This document shows, in pieces, positions 33,908 through 42,350 of a DNA stretch of 64,000 nt. Under the pieces are notes generated by a model. It worked only from the letters and a program-made list of their open reading frames with translations, was not told where the DNA came from and searched no databases. Source of the stretch: Candidatus Aphodovivens avistercoris (GTDB lineage: Bacteria; Actinomycetota; Coriobacteriia; Coriobacteriales; Eggerthellaceae); NCBI GenBank assembly GCA_018710945.1, contig DVIW01000012.1, positions 40,152 through 104,151 of the forward strand, written 5' to 3'. The translations under genes and the position numbers were made by a program. How positions within the stretch are numbered: the stretch's first letter is position 1; the number at the start of each line of letters is the position of its first letter.

Positions 33908-35248
33908 TTAGTCCTCTACGAACGACTCCTCGATGGCGTGCAGCTCCTCCGGCGTGTTCGCGTTGATGAAGCAGCCGCCCATCGGCTCGGCTTCAAGCAC
34001 TTTCGCCTGCGGGAACGCCAGCACGTTCACCTCGTCGAAGAACGACTGCGCGCGCTTCTCGCCGCGGCCGAGCGCGCGGCGCACCGCCGGCAGGCAGGCC
34101 ATGCGGCGGTAGATGGCATGGAACGGCTCGTAGCCGTGCTTGTTCACGGGCACCACCGCGTCCGCGCCGCTCTCCTTCAGGGCCAGCGCCTCGGCCACCA
34201 CCAGCGAGGCGCTGGCGAACACCATGTCACAGGCCACCACGGCCACGTAGGGGTTGCGCGCCGCCTGCAGCGCCGTGTAAAGGCCCGGCAGCGCACCGCG
34301 GTAATCGTAGGCGTCGCAGACCAGCTGGATGTTGTACTGCGGGAACTCCTGGTGCAGAAACGCCAGGTTGTCCGGCTCGTTCGTGGTGATGACCAGATCG
34401 TCGGCCACAGGCGCCAAACGCTCCACCAACCGGCAGATCAGCGGGCGGCCGGCGAAGGGCACCGTCGCCTTGCTGCGGCCCATGCGCCGGCTCTCGCCGC
34501 CCGCCTGGATGACCACCGTCACGCGCGGGCGCACGTAGTGGCCTTCCAGGAAATCGGCCAAGCCGGCAACGTCGTCCAGGTCGAACGCGGGGATGCCATA
34601 GCGCGCGGCCGCGTCGGCGGCCTGCGGGATGTCGGTGACCACGGCGATGGTGTTCGCGGTGGGCAGCTTCCCCTTCACGTCGGGGTCGCCCGGCTCCGGC
34701 GCGGCGCCCTTCGCCGCTGCGGCTGCGGCATCGGCCTGGCGGGCGGCCTCTTCCAGTCGCCGGCGCGCCTCTTCGTCGTCCGCCGGCGGCACCTCGCCGC
34801 GACCGAACTGGGTGAAGTCGGTGCCAAGCGGCCAGCCGCGGCGCGCGCCTTCCGCGAACACCTCGGCCACGCGCTCGTCGGCGATGTTGCCCGCGCGCAT
34901 GATCTCGATGGTGGGCAGCCCGCTTTTGCGGTAGCCCTCCACCACCACGATGTCGTGGCCGCTCATGCTGCGCACGATCTCGGCGCATTCCAGCTCGCCC
35001 TCGATGGTCTTGATGCGGGCCATCTTGCCCGGGCAGGCTATCACCGTCTCGCTGGCGCCTGCCGCGCGGTGGCGGTACGAGTCCTTCCCCGGGTAGTCGA
35101 TCTCGAATCCGGCGTGGCTGTGGTGCTTGACGCTGCCCACGTCCCACCCGCGCGCCACCAGCTCGCGGATGGTCTTCTCGATGAGCGTCGTCTTCCCCGA
35201 GTTGTGGCGCCCGACGACGGCGACGGCCGGACTAGGAACGTTGACCAT
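33908..35248 (-). CDS. MobB-MobA fusion (molybdenum cofactor guanylyltransferase)
   Basis: The start 35248 (446 residues) has GGGGGAGGGG at 6 bp. Residues 1-about 165 are MobB, with Walker A GRHNSGKTTLIEK and VKHHSHAG. An acidic Ala-rich linker follows. The C-terminal ~190 residues are MobA-like, VVIQAGGESRRMGRSKATVPFAGRPLI, then VVACDM (GTP/Mg) and the late NANTPEEL. MobA attaches GMP to molybdopterin to make the bis-MGD cofactor, and MobB is a GTP-binding helper. Fusion of both is known in some anaerobes. It supports the presence of molybdenum enzymes in this organism. Confidence 0.9.
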   Translation of the reverse strand: MVNVPSPAVAVVGRHNSGKTTLIEKTIRELVARGWDVGSVKHHSHAGFEIDYPGKDSYRHRAAGASETVIACPGKMARIKTIEGELECAEIVRSMSGHDIVVVEGYRKSGLPTIEIMRAGNIADERVAEVFAEGARRGWPLGTDFTQFGRGEVPPADDEEARRRLEEAARQADAAAAAAKGAAPEPGDPDVKGKLPTANTIAVVTDIPQAADAAARYGIPAFDLDDVAGLADFLEGHYVRPRVTVVIQAGGESRRMGRSKATVPFAGRPLICRLVERLAPVADDLVITTNEPDNLAFLHQEFPQYNIQLVCDAYDYRGALPGLYTALQAARNPYVAVVACDMVFASASLVVAEALALKESGADAVVPVNKHGYEPFHAIYRRMACLPAVRRALGRGEKRAQSFFDEVNVLAFPQAKVLEAEPMGGCFINANTPEELHAIEESFVED

Positions 35249-35278
35249 GGAACCCCTCCCCCTTGCTTGCAGCGCACC

Positions 35279-35307
35279 AGTATAGAGCAAGAGCCAGGCG
35301 AACCCAA
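35279..35307 (-). promoter_or_regulatory. Promoter of the mobBA gene
   Basis: On the minus strand: TTGGGT (35307-35302), a 17-bp spacer and TATACT (35284-35279), 31 bp before the start codon. Confidence 0.6.
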
Positions 35308-35464
35308 GCGCACGCCCCCGCCCGGCAGTCAGCCGCAGGCGAAGGCGGGCGCTTGGGAAGGCGCCAGAGGGCGCACTGCCGCGCAGAGACGGCACGGTGC
35401 GGCACTGGAACCGCGCCCGCAGAGTGAAACGATCGGCAAATGCACTTCGCCGAAATATTTTGTT

Positions 35465-35493
35465 TTGATTCGATGAAGGCGTGATGGTATACT
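35465..35493 (+). promoter_or_regulatory. Strong plus-strand promoter with no gene after it
   Basis: TTGATT (35465-35470), a 17-bp spacer and TATACT (35488-35493). The AT-rich surroundings (AAATATTTTGTTTTGA) stand out. No coding region follows on the plus strand; instead two hairpins do. Confidence 0.7.
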
Positions 35494-35499
35494 TACCCA

Positions 35500-35580
35500 G
35501 GACATACACGAGAAGCTTAACTGCTTCGACCACAGAAGAGGGACGCCGTTTTTGGAGGGGACGGCGCCCCTCTTCTGCAT
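35500..35580 (+). ncRNA. Candidate small RNA (two hairpins behind a promoter)
   Basis: From an expected start near 35500 the transcript would form GAAGC-TTAACT-GCTTC (35512-35527) and a long two-part stem at 35533-35577 (CAGAAGAGGG with CCCTCTTCTG, then CGCCGT with ACGGCG). I match it to no known family. The second stem lacks a T-run on either strand, and on the minus strand it could instead end the dnaX-ebfC-recR transcript, 114 bp past recR. No gene is seen in 35581-35690. Confidence 0.45.
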
Positions 35581-35690
35581 TTCGCGACGCCTGACGCCGC
35601 CGGGCCTGCTGCAGACCCGCAGCGGCTCGGATCCCCGGCCGCTCTTGCGGCCCGCCAGCTCGCACGCCGCCGACCAGGCCAGACCGCCCC

Positions 35691-36287
35691 TTACAGCGGG
35701 CGGCGGGCCTCCAGGGCGCGGCCGAGGGTCACCTCGTCGGCGAACTCCAAGTCGCCGCCGACGGGCAGGCCGCTGGCAAGGCGCGTCACCTGGATGCCGA
35801 GCGGCTTGATGAGCCGCGCCAGGTAGGCGGCCGTCGTCTCGCCCTCGATGTTGGGGTTGGTGGCCAGCACCACCTCGCGCACGTCCTCCGACCCCAGCCG
35901 GCGCAGCAGCTCAGCGATGTGCAGGTCGTCAGGGCCGACGCCCTCCATGGGGGAAAGGGCGCCGCCCAGCACGTGGTAGACGCCCTTGAACACGCCCGTG
36001 CGCTCGATGGGCGGGATGTCGCGCGGCTCGCTGACCACGCACAGAAGCCCGCCGTCGCGCTTGTCGGACACGCAGATGTCGCACAGGTCGCCTTCCGCGT
36101 AGTTGAAGCAGCGTGCGCAGAACCGCACGGCGCTCTTCACCTCCACGATGGCCTCTGCCAGGCGCAGCGCAGTGGCCTTGTCGGCGTTGAGCAGCCAATA
36201 GGCGATGCGCTGGGCCGACTTCGGGCCGATACCCGGCAGGCGCTCCAGCTCGTCGAGCAGCTTCTGGATGGACGGCGCGGAATTCAT
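35691..36287 (-). CDS. recR: Recombination protein RecR
   Basis: The 198-residue length is typical. It has a helix-hairpin-helix start LERLPGIGPKSAQRIAYWLL, a C4 zinc finger CARCFNYAEGDLCDIC, a Toprim domain LLCVVSEPRDIPPIE...VYHVLGGALSPMEGVGPDDL, and a Walker-like terminus. It works with RecO/RecF in gap repair. It is 12 bp after ebfC, in the classic dnaX-ebfC-recR order. Confidence 0.97.
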   Translation of the reverse strand: MNSAPSIQKLLDELERLPGIGPKSAQRIAYWLLNADKATALRLAEAIVEVKSAVRFCARCFNYAEGDLCDICVSDKRDGGLLCVVSEPRDIPPIERTGVFKGVYHVLGGALSPMEGVGPDDLHIAELLRRLGSEDVREVVLATNPNIEGETTAAYLARLIKPLGIQVTRLASGLPVGGDLEFADEVTLGRALEARRPL

Positions 36288-36299
36288 GCGGCGACGCGC

Positions 36300-36647
36300 C
36301 TACATCAGGCCGGGGATGCTGATGCCGCCGGTGACGGCGTTCATGCGCTGGGCGCTGGCTTCCTGGATGCCGCGCAACGCCTCGTTCACGGCCGCACACA
36401 CCATGTCCTGCAGCATCTCCACGTCCTCGGGATCCACGGCATCCGGGTCGATGACGATCTCCTTGATGGTCTGGTCGCCCAGCGCCGTGGCGCGCACCAT
36501 GCCGCCGCCGGAGGTGCCGGTGAACTCCATCTCCTTGATCTCGTCCTGCGCCTTCGCCAGCTCGGCCTGCATCTTCTGGGCCTGCTTCATCATGGCGCCC
36601 ATGTTGCCGCCCATGCCGCCGCCGGGGAATCCGCCTCGTCTCGCCAT
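36300..36647 (-). CDS. ebfC: Nucleoid-associated protein, YbaB/EbfC family
   Basis: The 115-residue protein starts MARRGGFPGGGMGGNM, followed by the helix MMKQAQKMQAELAKAQDEIKEMEFTGTSGGGMV and the DNA-binding dimer fold typical of YbaB. The gene is between dnaX and recR, as in most bacteria. A GGAGAGCGACG site precedes the ATG. Confidence 0.95.
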   Translation of the reverse strand: MARRGGFPGGGMGGNMGAMMKQAQKMQAELAKAQDEIKEMEFTGTSGGGMVRATALGDQTIKEIVIDPDAVDPEDVEMLQDMVCAAVNEALRGIQEASAQRMNAVTGGISIPGLM

Positions 36648-36758
36648 CGTCGCTCTCCTGTCCTTGTCGTCGGCGCCCGCACAGGGCGCCTTGCTGGGCG
36701 GAGCCTCGCGCTCCGCACGGTTTCCATTGCCAGGGGCGCGGGTTTCCGCGCCAGCCCG

Positions 36759-39356
36759 TTATTCTCTCATTTCTTCGATCACCACGCCATCGCCAAAGCC
36801 CGCTTCGAGGATGGCTCGCAGCTCGTCAGGCGCCTCGGCCGCCGGCCCCTGCCCCGGCTCGGGGGGAAGGGACGCCGCCGTCGCAGATCGCGCCGCGGAA
36901 GCGGCAGAAGGCGAAGGATCCGAAGCGGACGGCTGCACGGCCGAAGCGGGATGCGCGCCGACCGGTGCGGCCGCCTGCGGCTCCTGCGACCCGCCTGCGA
37001 CCGAGCCGGCCCGTCCGCCCGCAGCAGCTCCCTGCGCCTGGGACGGGCGCGCGGCCGGCGCGAACGCGGGCTCTTCCCACGGCGGCACGTCGTAGGACAT
37101 CGCCGCCGCGTCGTCGTAGGGCACTGCGTCGTCATCGTAGGGAACCCGGTCGTCGTCCGCGAAGCCGTCCGAAGGCGCCGGGGCGGTGTCGCGGGATGCC
37201 CCGCCGAAGCCGCCCTGCCTGACGTCTGCTGCCGGGCCGTGCCCGCTCGCAGCGTCCTGCACCGCCGGGCGCGCTTCCGCTGGTGGGCGCGCCGCAGCGG
37301 CCTGCTGGCGGGCCTGCTGCGCCTGTCGCGCGGCGAACGCGTCCTGCCCGCTCGCTGCAGCCGAGGCGGCCGCGCCTTGGGCAGCCGTACGCGGCTCGCG
37401 CGTCGCGAACGCCGCGCCGCCGCCAGCCTGCGCCGGAGCCTCGTCGCGGCGGGCGCCCGCAGCCGGCGTTGCGGCAGCCGCCGCCGACCCGCCCGCCATC
37501 ACACGCTTGGAGCCCTGCTGGTAGGAGAAGCCCACCTGTTCGCCGCAGGCGCGCACGAGCGCCGCGGCCACCGCGTCCTGCACCTCGGGCTTCTGCGCCG
37601 CCTTGAACGCAAAGGCGTTCTCGGCCGGAAACTCGATCACCAGCGCGCCCGCAGCCGCTTCAAACACGGCCTTCGTGTTCAGGAACAGCACGCCGTAGGC
37701 CGCCTTCTCCTTCTTCAGCGCGGAGAGCGCCGCCTGCCAGACGCGCTGGAGCGAGGCGGGGTTGCCCAAGCTCGCCGCAAGCTGCGCGGAAACGCCAGCG
37801 CCCGCCGCAGCGCCCGTCACGGCACCAGCGCCGCTGCCCGCAGCCGCACCCGCACCGGCTTCCCGCATCGGAGCCGCCTCGCGCACCTGCGCCGCAGGAA
37901 CCGCCTCGGCAGCTCGGGACGGCTCCTGCACCGCCGGGGGCATCCCGCCCTGCGCAGCCGAGGCAGCCGCCGCGCCAACCGGCCCTGCCCCGCCCGAACG
38001 CCGCTGCTCGCGCGCAGGCCCGGCCGCGAACGCCGCCCCTGCCGCTGCCCCGCCGTCCTGGCCGGCAACCGGCACCGCCTCAAAGCCTTCCGCCGCCCGG
38101 CCCGCCGCGCCCGCCGCAGCGAACCCGGCATCCGCCCTCGGCTGCGCCACCGCCGCCGTCACCGGCGCCGCAGCCCCACCAGCGGCCGGCGCCGACACCA
38201 CGTGCGCCACCGCCGAGTACCCCGACTCCAGCGCTTCCACGCGCTCGGCCAGCGCCTCCAGCGTCAGGTCGGAATCGGGCCGCACCATGCGCGTCAGCGC
38301 GATCTCGAAGGACAGCCGCGGATTCGTGGAGGTCTTCAGCTCCGAGCACAGCTCGCCCAGAACCCCCAGAATCCGCGCGAGGCGGTCGGTTCCGAACAGG
38401 GGCAGCTCCGCCTCTATCTCGCGCCGCTCGCCGCCGCCCACTTCCAGCGCCACCTCCGCGCCGGCCAGCGAGGCCACGTACAGGTTGCGCACGTGTCGCG
38501 CCAGCTCGCGGGAGAACTGCGCCAAGTCGGCGCCCGTCTCCACGAACTCCGCCGTCCAGCGGAAGCACGCCGCCGCGTCGCGCCGACCGATGGCCCCCAC
38601 GATCTCGCCCAGATCGCTCGCATCCAGCGACCCCAGCATCCGCTCGGCCGCCTCCAGCGTCACGCCGCCCTCGGAGAACGCCATCACCTGCTCAAGCGAG
38701 GTCAGCGCGTTGCGCATCCCGCCTTCCGCGCGGTGCGCGATGAGGTCGAGCGCCTCGCCTTCGAATTCCACGCCCTCCGCCACGCACACCGCGCCCAGAC
38801 GCGACACGAGCGCCTCGTTGGAGATGCGGTGGAAGTCGAAGCGCTGGCAGCGCGAGTGGATGGTCTCGGGGACCTGCTGCGGGTCGGTGGTGCACAGGAT
38901 GAACACCACGTGGCTCGGCGGTTCCTCCAGCGTCTTCAGCAGCGCGTTGAACGCCGCGTTCGACAGCATGTGAACCTCGTCGATGATGTAGACCTTGTAG
39001 TGTCCGCGCGTGGGGGCGAACTGCACGCGCCCGATGATCTCTTCGCGCACGTTCTCCACGCCGGTGCGGCTGGCGGCGTCCAGCTCGTTGACGTCGGGAT
39101 GCGCGCCGTTGGCTATCATCACGCAGTCCTCGCAGGTGCCGTCCGGGTCGGGCGTGGGTCCCTTCTCGCACAGAAGCGCCTTGGCGAGAAGGCGCGCCGT
39201 GGTGGTCTTGCCGGTGCCGCGCGGGCCGCAGAACAGGTAGGCGTGGCTCACCTTGTCCTGCTCGATGGCGTTCTTCAGCGTGCGCTCGATGTGCTCCTGC
39301 CCGACCACGTCCTCGAAGATCTGCGGCCGATACTTCCTGTACAGCGACTCCGCCAT
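36759..39356 (-). CDS. dnaX: DNA polymerase III subunits gamma and tau
   Basis: ATG 39356 (865 residues, MAESLYRKYRPQIFEDVVGQ) is preferred over the GTG at 39365 because AGGAAAGG lies 8 bp before it. The AAA+ clamp-loader domain has GPRGTGKTTTARLLAKAL, the zinc-binding Cys set (CEKGPTPDPDGTCEDC), DEVHMLSNAAFNALLKTLEEPP and the sensor TTDPQQV. After about residue 370 there is a very long Ala/Pro/Gly/Gln-rich region with short recognisable islands (ALKKEKAAYGVLFLNTKAVFEAAAGAL, residues ~550-640), then low-complexity sequence to the C-terminus. It loads the sliding clamp and couples the polymerases. No programmed frameshift site was identified. Confidence 0.96.
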   Translation of the reverse strand: MAESLYRKYRPQIFEDVVGQEHIERTLKNAIEQDKVSHAYLFCGPRGTGKTTTARLLAKALLCEKGPTPDPDGTCEDCVMIANGAHPDVNELDAASRTGVENVREEIIGRVQFAPTRGHYKVYIIDEVHMLSNAAFNALLKTLEEPPSHVVFILCTTDPQQVPETIHSRCQRFDFHRISNEALVSRLGAVCVAEGVEFEGEALDLIAHRAEGGMRNALTSLEQVMAFSEGGVTLEAAERMLGSLDASDLGEIVGAIGRRDAAACFRWTAEFVETGADLAQFSRELARHVRNLYVASLAGAEVALEVGGGERREIEAELPLFGTDRLARILGVLGELCSELKTSTNPRLSFEIALTRMVRPDSDLTLEALAERVEALESGYSAVAHVVSAPAAGGAAAPVTAAVAQPRADAGFAAAGAAGRAAEGFEAVPVAGQDGGAAAGAAFAAGPAREQRRSGGAGPVGAAAASAAQGGMPPAVQEPSRAAEAVPAAQVREAAPMREAGAGAAAGSGAGAVTGAAAGAGVSAQLAASLGNPASLQRVWQAALSALKKEKAAYGVLFLNTKAVFEAAAGALVIEFPAENAFAFKAAQKPEVQDAVAAALVRACGEQVGFSYQQGSKRVMAGGSAAAAATPAAGARRDEAPAQAGGGAAFATREPRTAAQGAAASAAASGQDAFAARQAQQARQQAAAARPPAEARPAVQDAASGHGPAADVRQGGFGGASRDTAPAPSDGFADDDRVPYDDDAVPYDDAAAMSYDVPPWEEPAFAPAARPSQAQGAAAGGRAGSVAGGSQEPQAAAPVGAHPASAVQPSASDPSPSAASAARSATAASLPPEPGQGPAAEAPDELRAILEAGFGDGVVIEEMRE

Positions 39357-39616
39357 CAACGCCACCTTTCCTGCAACCAGCCTCCGCCGCCATCAAGCCG
39401 AAACGACGGAAGGCGCCCTCCGCGAAGGACGCCTTCCATGATACCCCGGGTTGCGGCGCACAGCCCCCAAGCGCAGCGCCTCTCCGCGAATTCGCTACCG
39501 CCGCAAGCCGGCTCGACGCGGACGAAGCGCCAAAGGCCCTCCCCCGGCGAAACCGCGCGGACCAGGTTCGAAGGCCCGCAGCCGTCCGCAGCCCGCCAGC
39601 CGCAGGCAGAGTGGCC

Positions 39617-40297
39617 CTACTCGGCGTCCTGCGCGGCGGAAGCCTTCTTCTTGCGGGTCGACAGCGCGGCCTTCACCGCGCCGATGATCGCCGGCGCCAC
39701 CGACACGGCCACGATACCCAAGACGATGACCTCGAAGTGCTCCTGCACGAACGGCACGCCGCCGAAGAAGTAGCCCACCAGCACGAACAGGCTCACCCAC
39801 GCGATGCCGCCGATGCAGTTGAACAGCGTGAACTTCCCGAAGTTCATATGGCCCGTTCCCGCGATGAACGGAGCGAAGGTCCTGAAGAACGGCATGAAGC
39901 GCGTGATGACGATGGTCAGGCCGCCGTACTTCTCGAAGAAGTGGTCGAGCTTCGCCATGCGCTCGGGCGTGAGCGCCTTCACCTTGCCTGAATCGATGAT
40001 GCGCTTGCCGAAGAAGCGCGCGATCCAGTAGTTCGACGTGTTGCCCAGGATGGCCGCCGTGTAGAACACCAGCAGCGTGGCCACGACGTTGAGCCCGCCG
40101 CCATCGGCCGAGAACACGCCCGCCGCAAACAGCAGCGAGTCGCCCGGGAGGAACGGGAAGAACACCAGGCCCGTCTCCACGAACACGATGAGCCACAGCG
40201 GCGTGTACACCATGACCGGGCCGAGCGTGATGATCCATCCCGCAATGGCCCCACGCGGGTCGGACAGCAGGTTGACGAAGAAGTCGATGATCTCCAT
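39617..40297 (-). CDS. DedA-family membrane protein (VTT domain)
   Basis: The start 40297 (226 residues, MEIIDFFVNLLSDP) has GAAGGG 12 bp upstream; the longer frame is antisense shadow. It has about five hydrophobic segments and the family marks FVETGLVFFPFLPGDSLLFAAG, GNTSNYWIARFFGKRI and FEKYGGLTIVITRFMPFFRTFAPFIAGTGHMNFGKF. DedA proteins help in membrane homeostasis and, in some cases, carrier-lipid recycling. It lies downstream of ffs on the minus strand and upstream of dnaX. Confidence 0.92.
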   Translation of the reverse strand: MEIIDFFVNLLSDPRGAIAGWIITLGPVMVYTPLWLIVFVETGLVFFPFLPGDSLLFAAGVFSADGGGLNVVATLLVFYTAAILGNTSNYWIARFFGKRIIDSGKVKALTPERMAKLDHFFEKYGGLTIVITRFMPFFRTFAPFIAGTGHMNFGKFTLFNCIGGIAWVSLFVLVGYFFGGVPFVQEHFEVIVLGIVAVSVAPAIIGAVKAALSTRKKKASAAQDAE

Positions 40298-40371
40298 TGA
40301 GCAGCAATACCCTTCGATGAGGAAACGCGTTCGGCCGGCCGGCAAGCCGCCGAACCGGAAGCGGACATGAA

Positions 40372-40478
40372 AGTATCCCGGATAGGCCGGGGCGCTCGCC
40401 AGAGGCCCCTTATGGCTGCTTCCTCCCGGACCTGACCAGGTTCGGAACATGGCGCCGCCCCGGCCCATCCGGGATACT
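40372..40478 (-). ncRNA. ffs: Signal recognition particle RNA (small bacterial type)
   Basis: On the minus strand the sequence carries the universally conserved SRP core (ACCTGGTCAGGTCCGGGAGG, then AAGCAGCC) flanked by long complementary arms ending AGTATCCCGGAT and ATCCGGGATACT. Length about 107 nt, a 4.5S-like single hairpin that binds Ffh and targets membrane proteins. A TATACT at 40507-40512 (minus strand) is a likely -10, about 28 bp from the end of the arm. Confidence 0.95.
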
Positions 40479-40834
40479 CGCGAAATCGTGCTTGACAGCG
40501 TGCACCAGTATAGCCAAAAGCCGGCCCGCGCGGGCAGCCGCGCGCCCCTGCGAGCAAAATGCACACACCCCCGCCACCGCGCCGTTACCCGCACCCTGCA
40601 CGACGCGCCGCTAAAGGCACGATTCCGCTCATCCGAACGGAGACGAGCAGAGAGGGAGGACGGACAGACGACGGGAAAGGAAGCCGATCGACGGGCCTGA
40701 ACGCCTGAAACGTCCCATTGTGACGATACGCTTACAATGCGTCGCGACATCCCTTTGGCCCGCCGCGCAGGACTACGATCCTTCCCGGAACGCCGCACAT
40801 CACTCGCGAACGGCACAGAAAGAAGGGATCGCAT
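40479..40834. other. Intergenic region between ffs and the radical SAM gene
   Basis: About 350 bp. It holds the ffs promoter (minus, near 40507) and, on the plus strand, a TACAAT (40733-40738) and an AAGAAGGGAT ribosome site before 40835. No gene seen. Confidence 0.5.
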
Positions 40835-42250
40835 ATGAAAGCAACCGAGCAGATCAAACGCGCCGCCTACGGAAAAGCGATCGACTATTTGCTGGAGGAT
40901 CCCGAGAGCCACGCCCGCAAGATCATGGACATGCTTGACAAGGTGGCTCCCGACGACCTGTTCCCCAGCCAGAGAAAGGCGTTTCGCGCCGCCATCGACC
41001 AGCAAAACAACTGGTACCAGCTCATCATGAAGGTGATGGGCCTCAACCCGGAGGTGCGCGACGCCCTGGTGCGCACCTTCCTCGTCGACGCGAACCTGAT
41101 GGCCTGGCCGAAGCAGGAGGAGAACCGGAAAAAGCACGGGTGCAACATCCCTTGGGCCATCTTGATGGACCCCACCAGCGCCTGCAACCTGCACTGCACC
41201 GGTTGCTGGGCGGCAAAGTACGGCCGCAAGCTCAACCTGTCCTACGACGAGTTGGATTCCATCATCTGCCAGGGGAAGGAGCTGGGCGCCCACGTCTACA
41301 TCTACACCGGCGGCGAGCCTTTGGCGCGCAAGCGCGACCTTGTCCGCCTGTGCGAGGCGCACCCCGACTGCGTGTTCCTCTCGTTCACCAACGGCACCCT
41401 CATCGACGAAGAGTTCTGCCAGGAGATGATCCGCGTGAAGAACTTCGTCCCCGCCATCAGCGTCGAGGGCTTCGAGGAAGCCACCGACGGACGGCGCGGC
41501 GAAGGCACGTTCGGCAAGGTGACGGCAGCCATGGACCTGCTGCGCGGCCATGGCCTGCCTTTCGGCGTCTCGTGCTGCTTCACCAGCGCGAACGCCGACT
41601 CCATCGCCAGCGAGGGGTTCTTCGACTGGATGGTGGGCCAAGGCGTGCTGTTCGCCTGGATCTTCACGTACTTCCCGGTGGGCGTGGACGCGCCCACCGA
41701 GCTGATGGTCAAGCCGGAGCAGCGCGAGCGCCTCTACCGCTTCGTGCGCGAGATGCGCCAAAAGAAGCCGCTGTTCACGCTCGACTTCCAAAACGACGGC
41801 GAGTTCGTGGGCGGCTGCATCGCCGGCGGGCGGCGCTACCTGCACATCAACGCGGCAGGCGATGTGGAGCCGTGCGTTTTCGCGCACTACGCCAACGCGA
41901 ACATCCGGAGGGACTCACTGCTTGACGCGCTGCGCTCGCCGCTGTTCATGGAGTACTACCGGAACCAGCCCTTCAACGACAATCTGCTGCGCCCCTGCCC
42001 TATCCTGGAGAACAAAGGCGTCCTGGCCGACATGGTAGAGCGCTCCGGCGCGCATTCGACCGATCTGCAGGCTCCGGAGGATGCGCGCGACCTATGCGCG
42101 AAATGCGCGGAATCCATCGACGCCTGGGCTCCAGTGGCGCAGCGTCTCTGGAACGATCCGGACGACCCCCAGCACGCCAAGCGCCAGGATCCCACGCAGG
42201 GCATGGCCGAAACCGACATGCAGAAGCTGCGCGCCCAAGGCCGGCGGTAG
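40835..42250 (+). CDS. Radical SAM protein with C-terminal SPASM-like region
   Basis: The 471-residue protein has an AGAAGGGAT site. The cluster motif is CNLHCTGC (Cys117, Cys121, Cys124), followed by the YTGGEPLARKRDL block and SVEGFEEATDGRRG. A later group of cysteines (CIAGGRRYLHINAAGDVEPC, CPILENKG and CAKCAESIDAW) suggests auxiliary clusters. The N-terminal ~100 residues form an extra helical domain. This type is common in Coriobacteria and Clostridia; the substrate is unknown. Its stop and the methyltransferase stop face each other across 100 bp. Confidence 0.85.
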   Translation: MKATEQIKRAAYGKAIDYLLEDPESHARKIMDMLDKVAPDDLFPSQRKAFRAAIDQQNNWYQLIMKVMGLNPEVRDALVRTFLVDANLMAWPKQEENRKKHGCNIPWAILMDPTSACNLHCTGCWAAKYGRKLNLSYDELDSIICQGKELGAHVYIYTGGEPLARKRDLVRLCEAHPDCVFLSFTNGTLIDEEFCQEMIRVKNFVPAISVEGFEEATDGRRGEGTFGKVTAAMDLLRGHGLPFGVSCCFTSANADSIASEGFFDWMVGQGVLFAWIFTYFPVGVDAPTELMVKPEQRERLYRFVREMRQKKPLFTLDFQNDGEFVGGCIAGGRRYLHINAAGDVEPCVFAHYANANIRRDSLLDALRSPLFMEYYRNQPFNDNLLRPCPILENKGVLADMVERSGAHSTDLQAPEDARDLCAKCAESIDAWAPVAQRLWNDPDDPQHAKRQDPTQGMAETDMQKLRAQGRR

Positions 42251-42350
42251 GCTGACAGGAAGTGAAAAACAAACAACCAACGAAGACGCGCGGCAGCCCT
42301 TTGAGAGCTTGCCACGCGCGCCATAACGAGGAGATGTCCATCCTGCCCTA

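Noticed and set aside
35919..39773. A 1284-residue plus-strand open frame opposite dnaX, ebfC and recR
   Set aside because: It is antisense to three well-defined genes and has His/Arg/Ala-rich sequence typical of GC-driven shadow frames.
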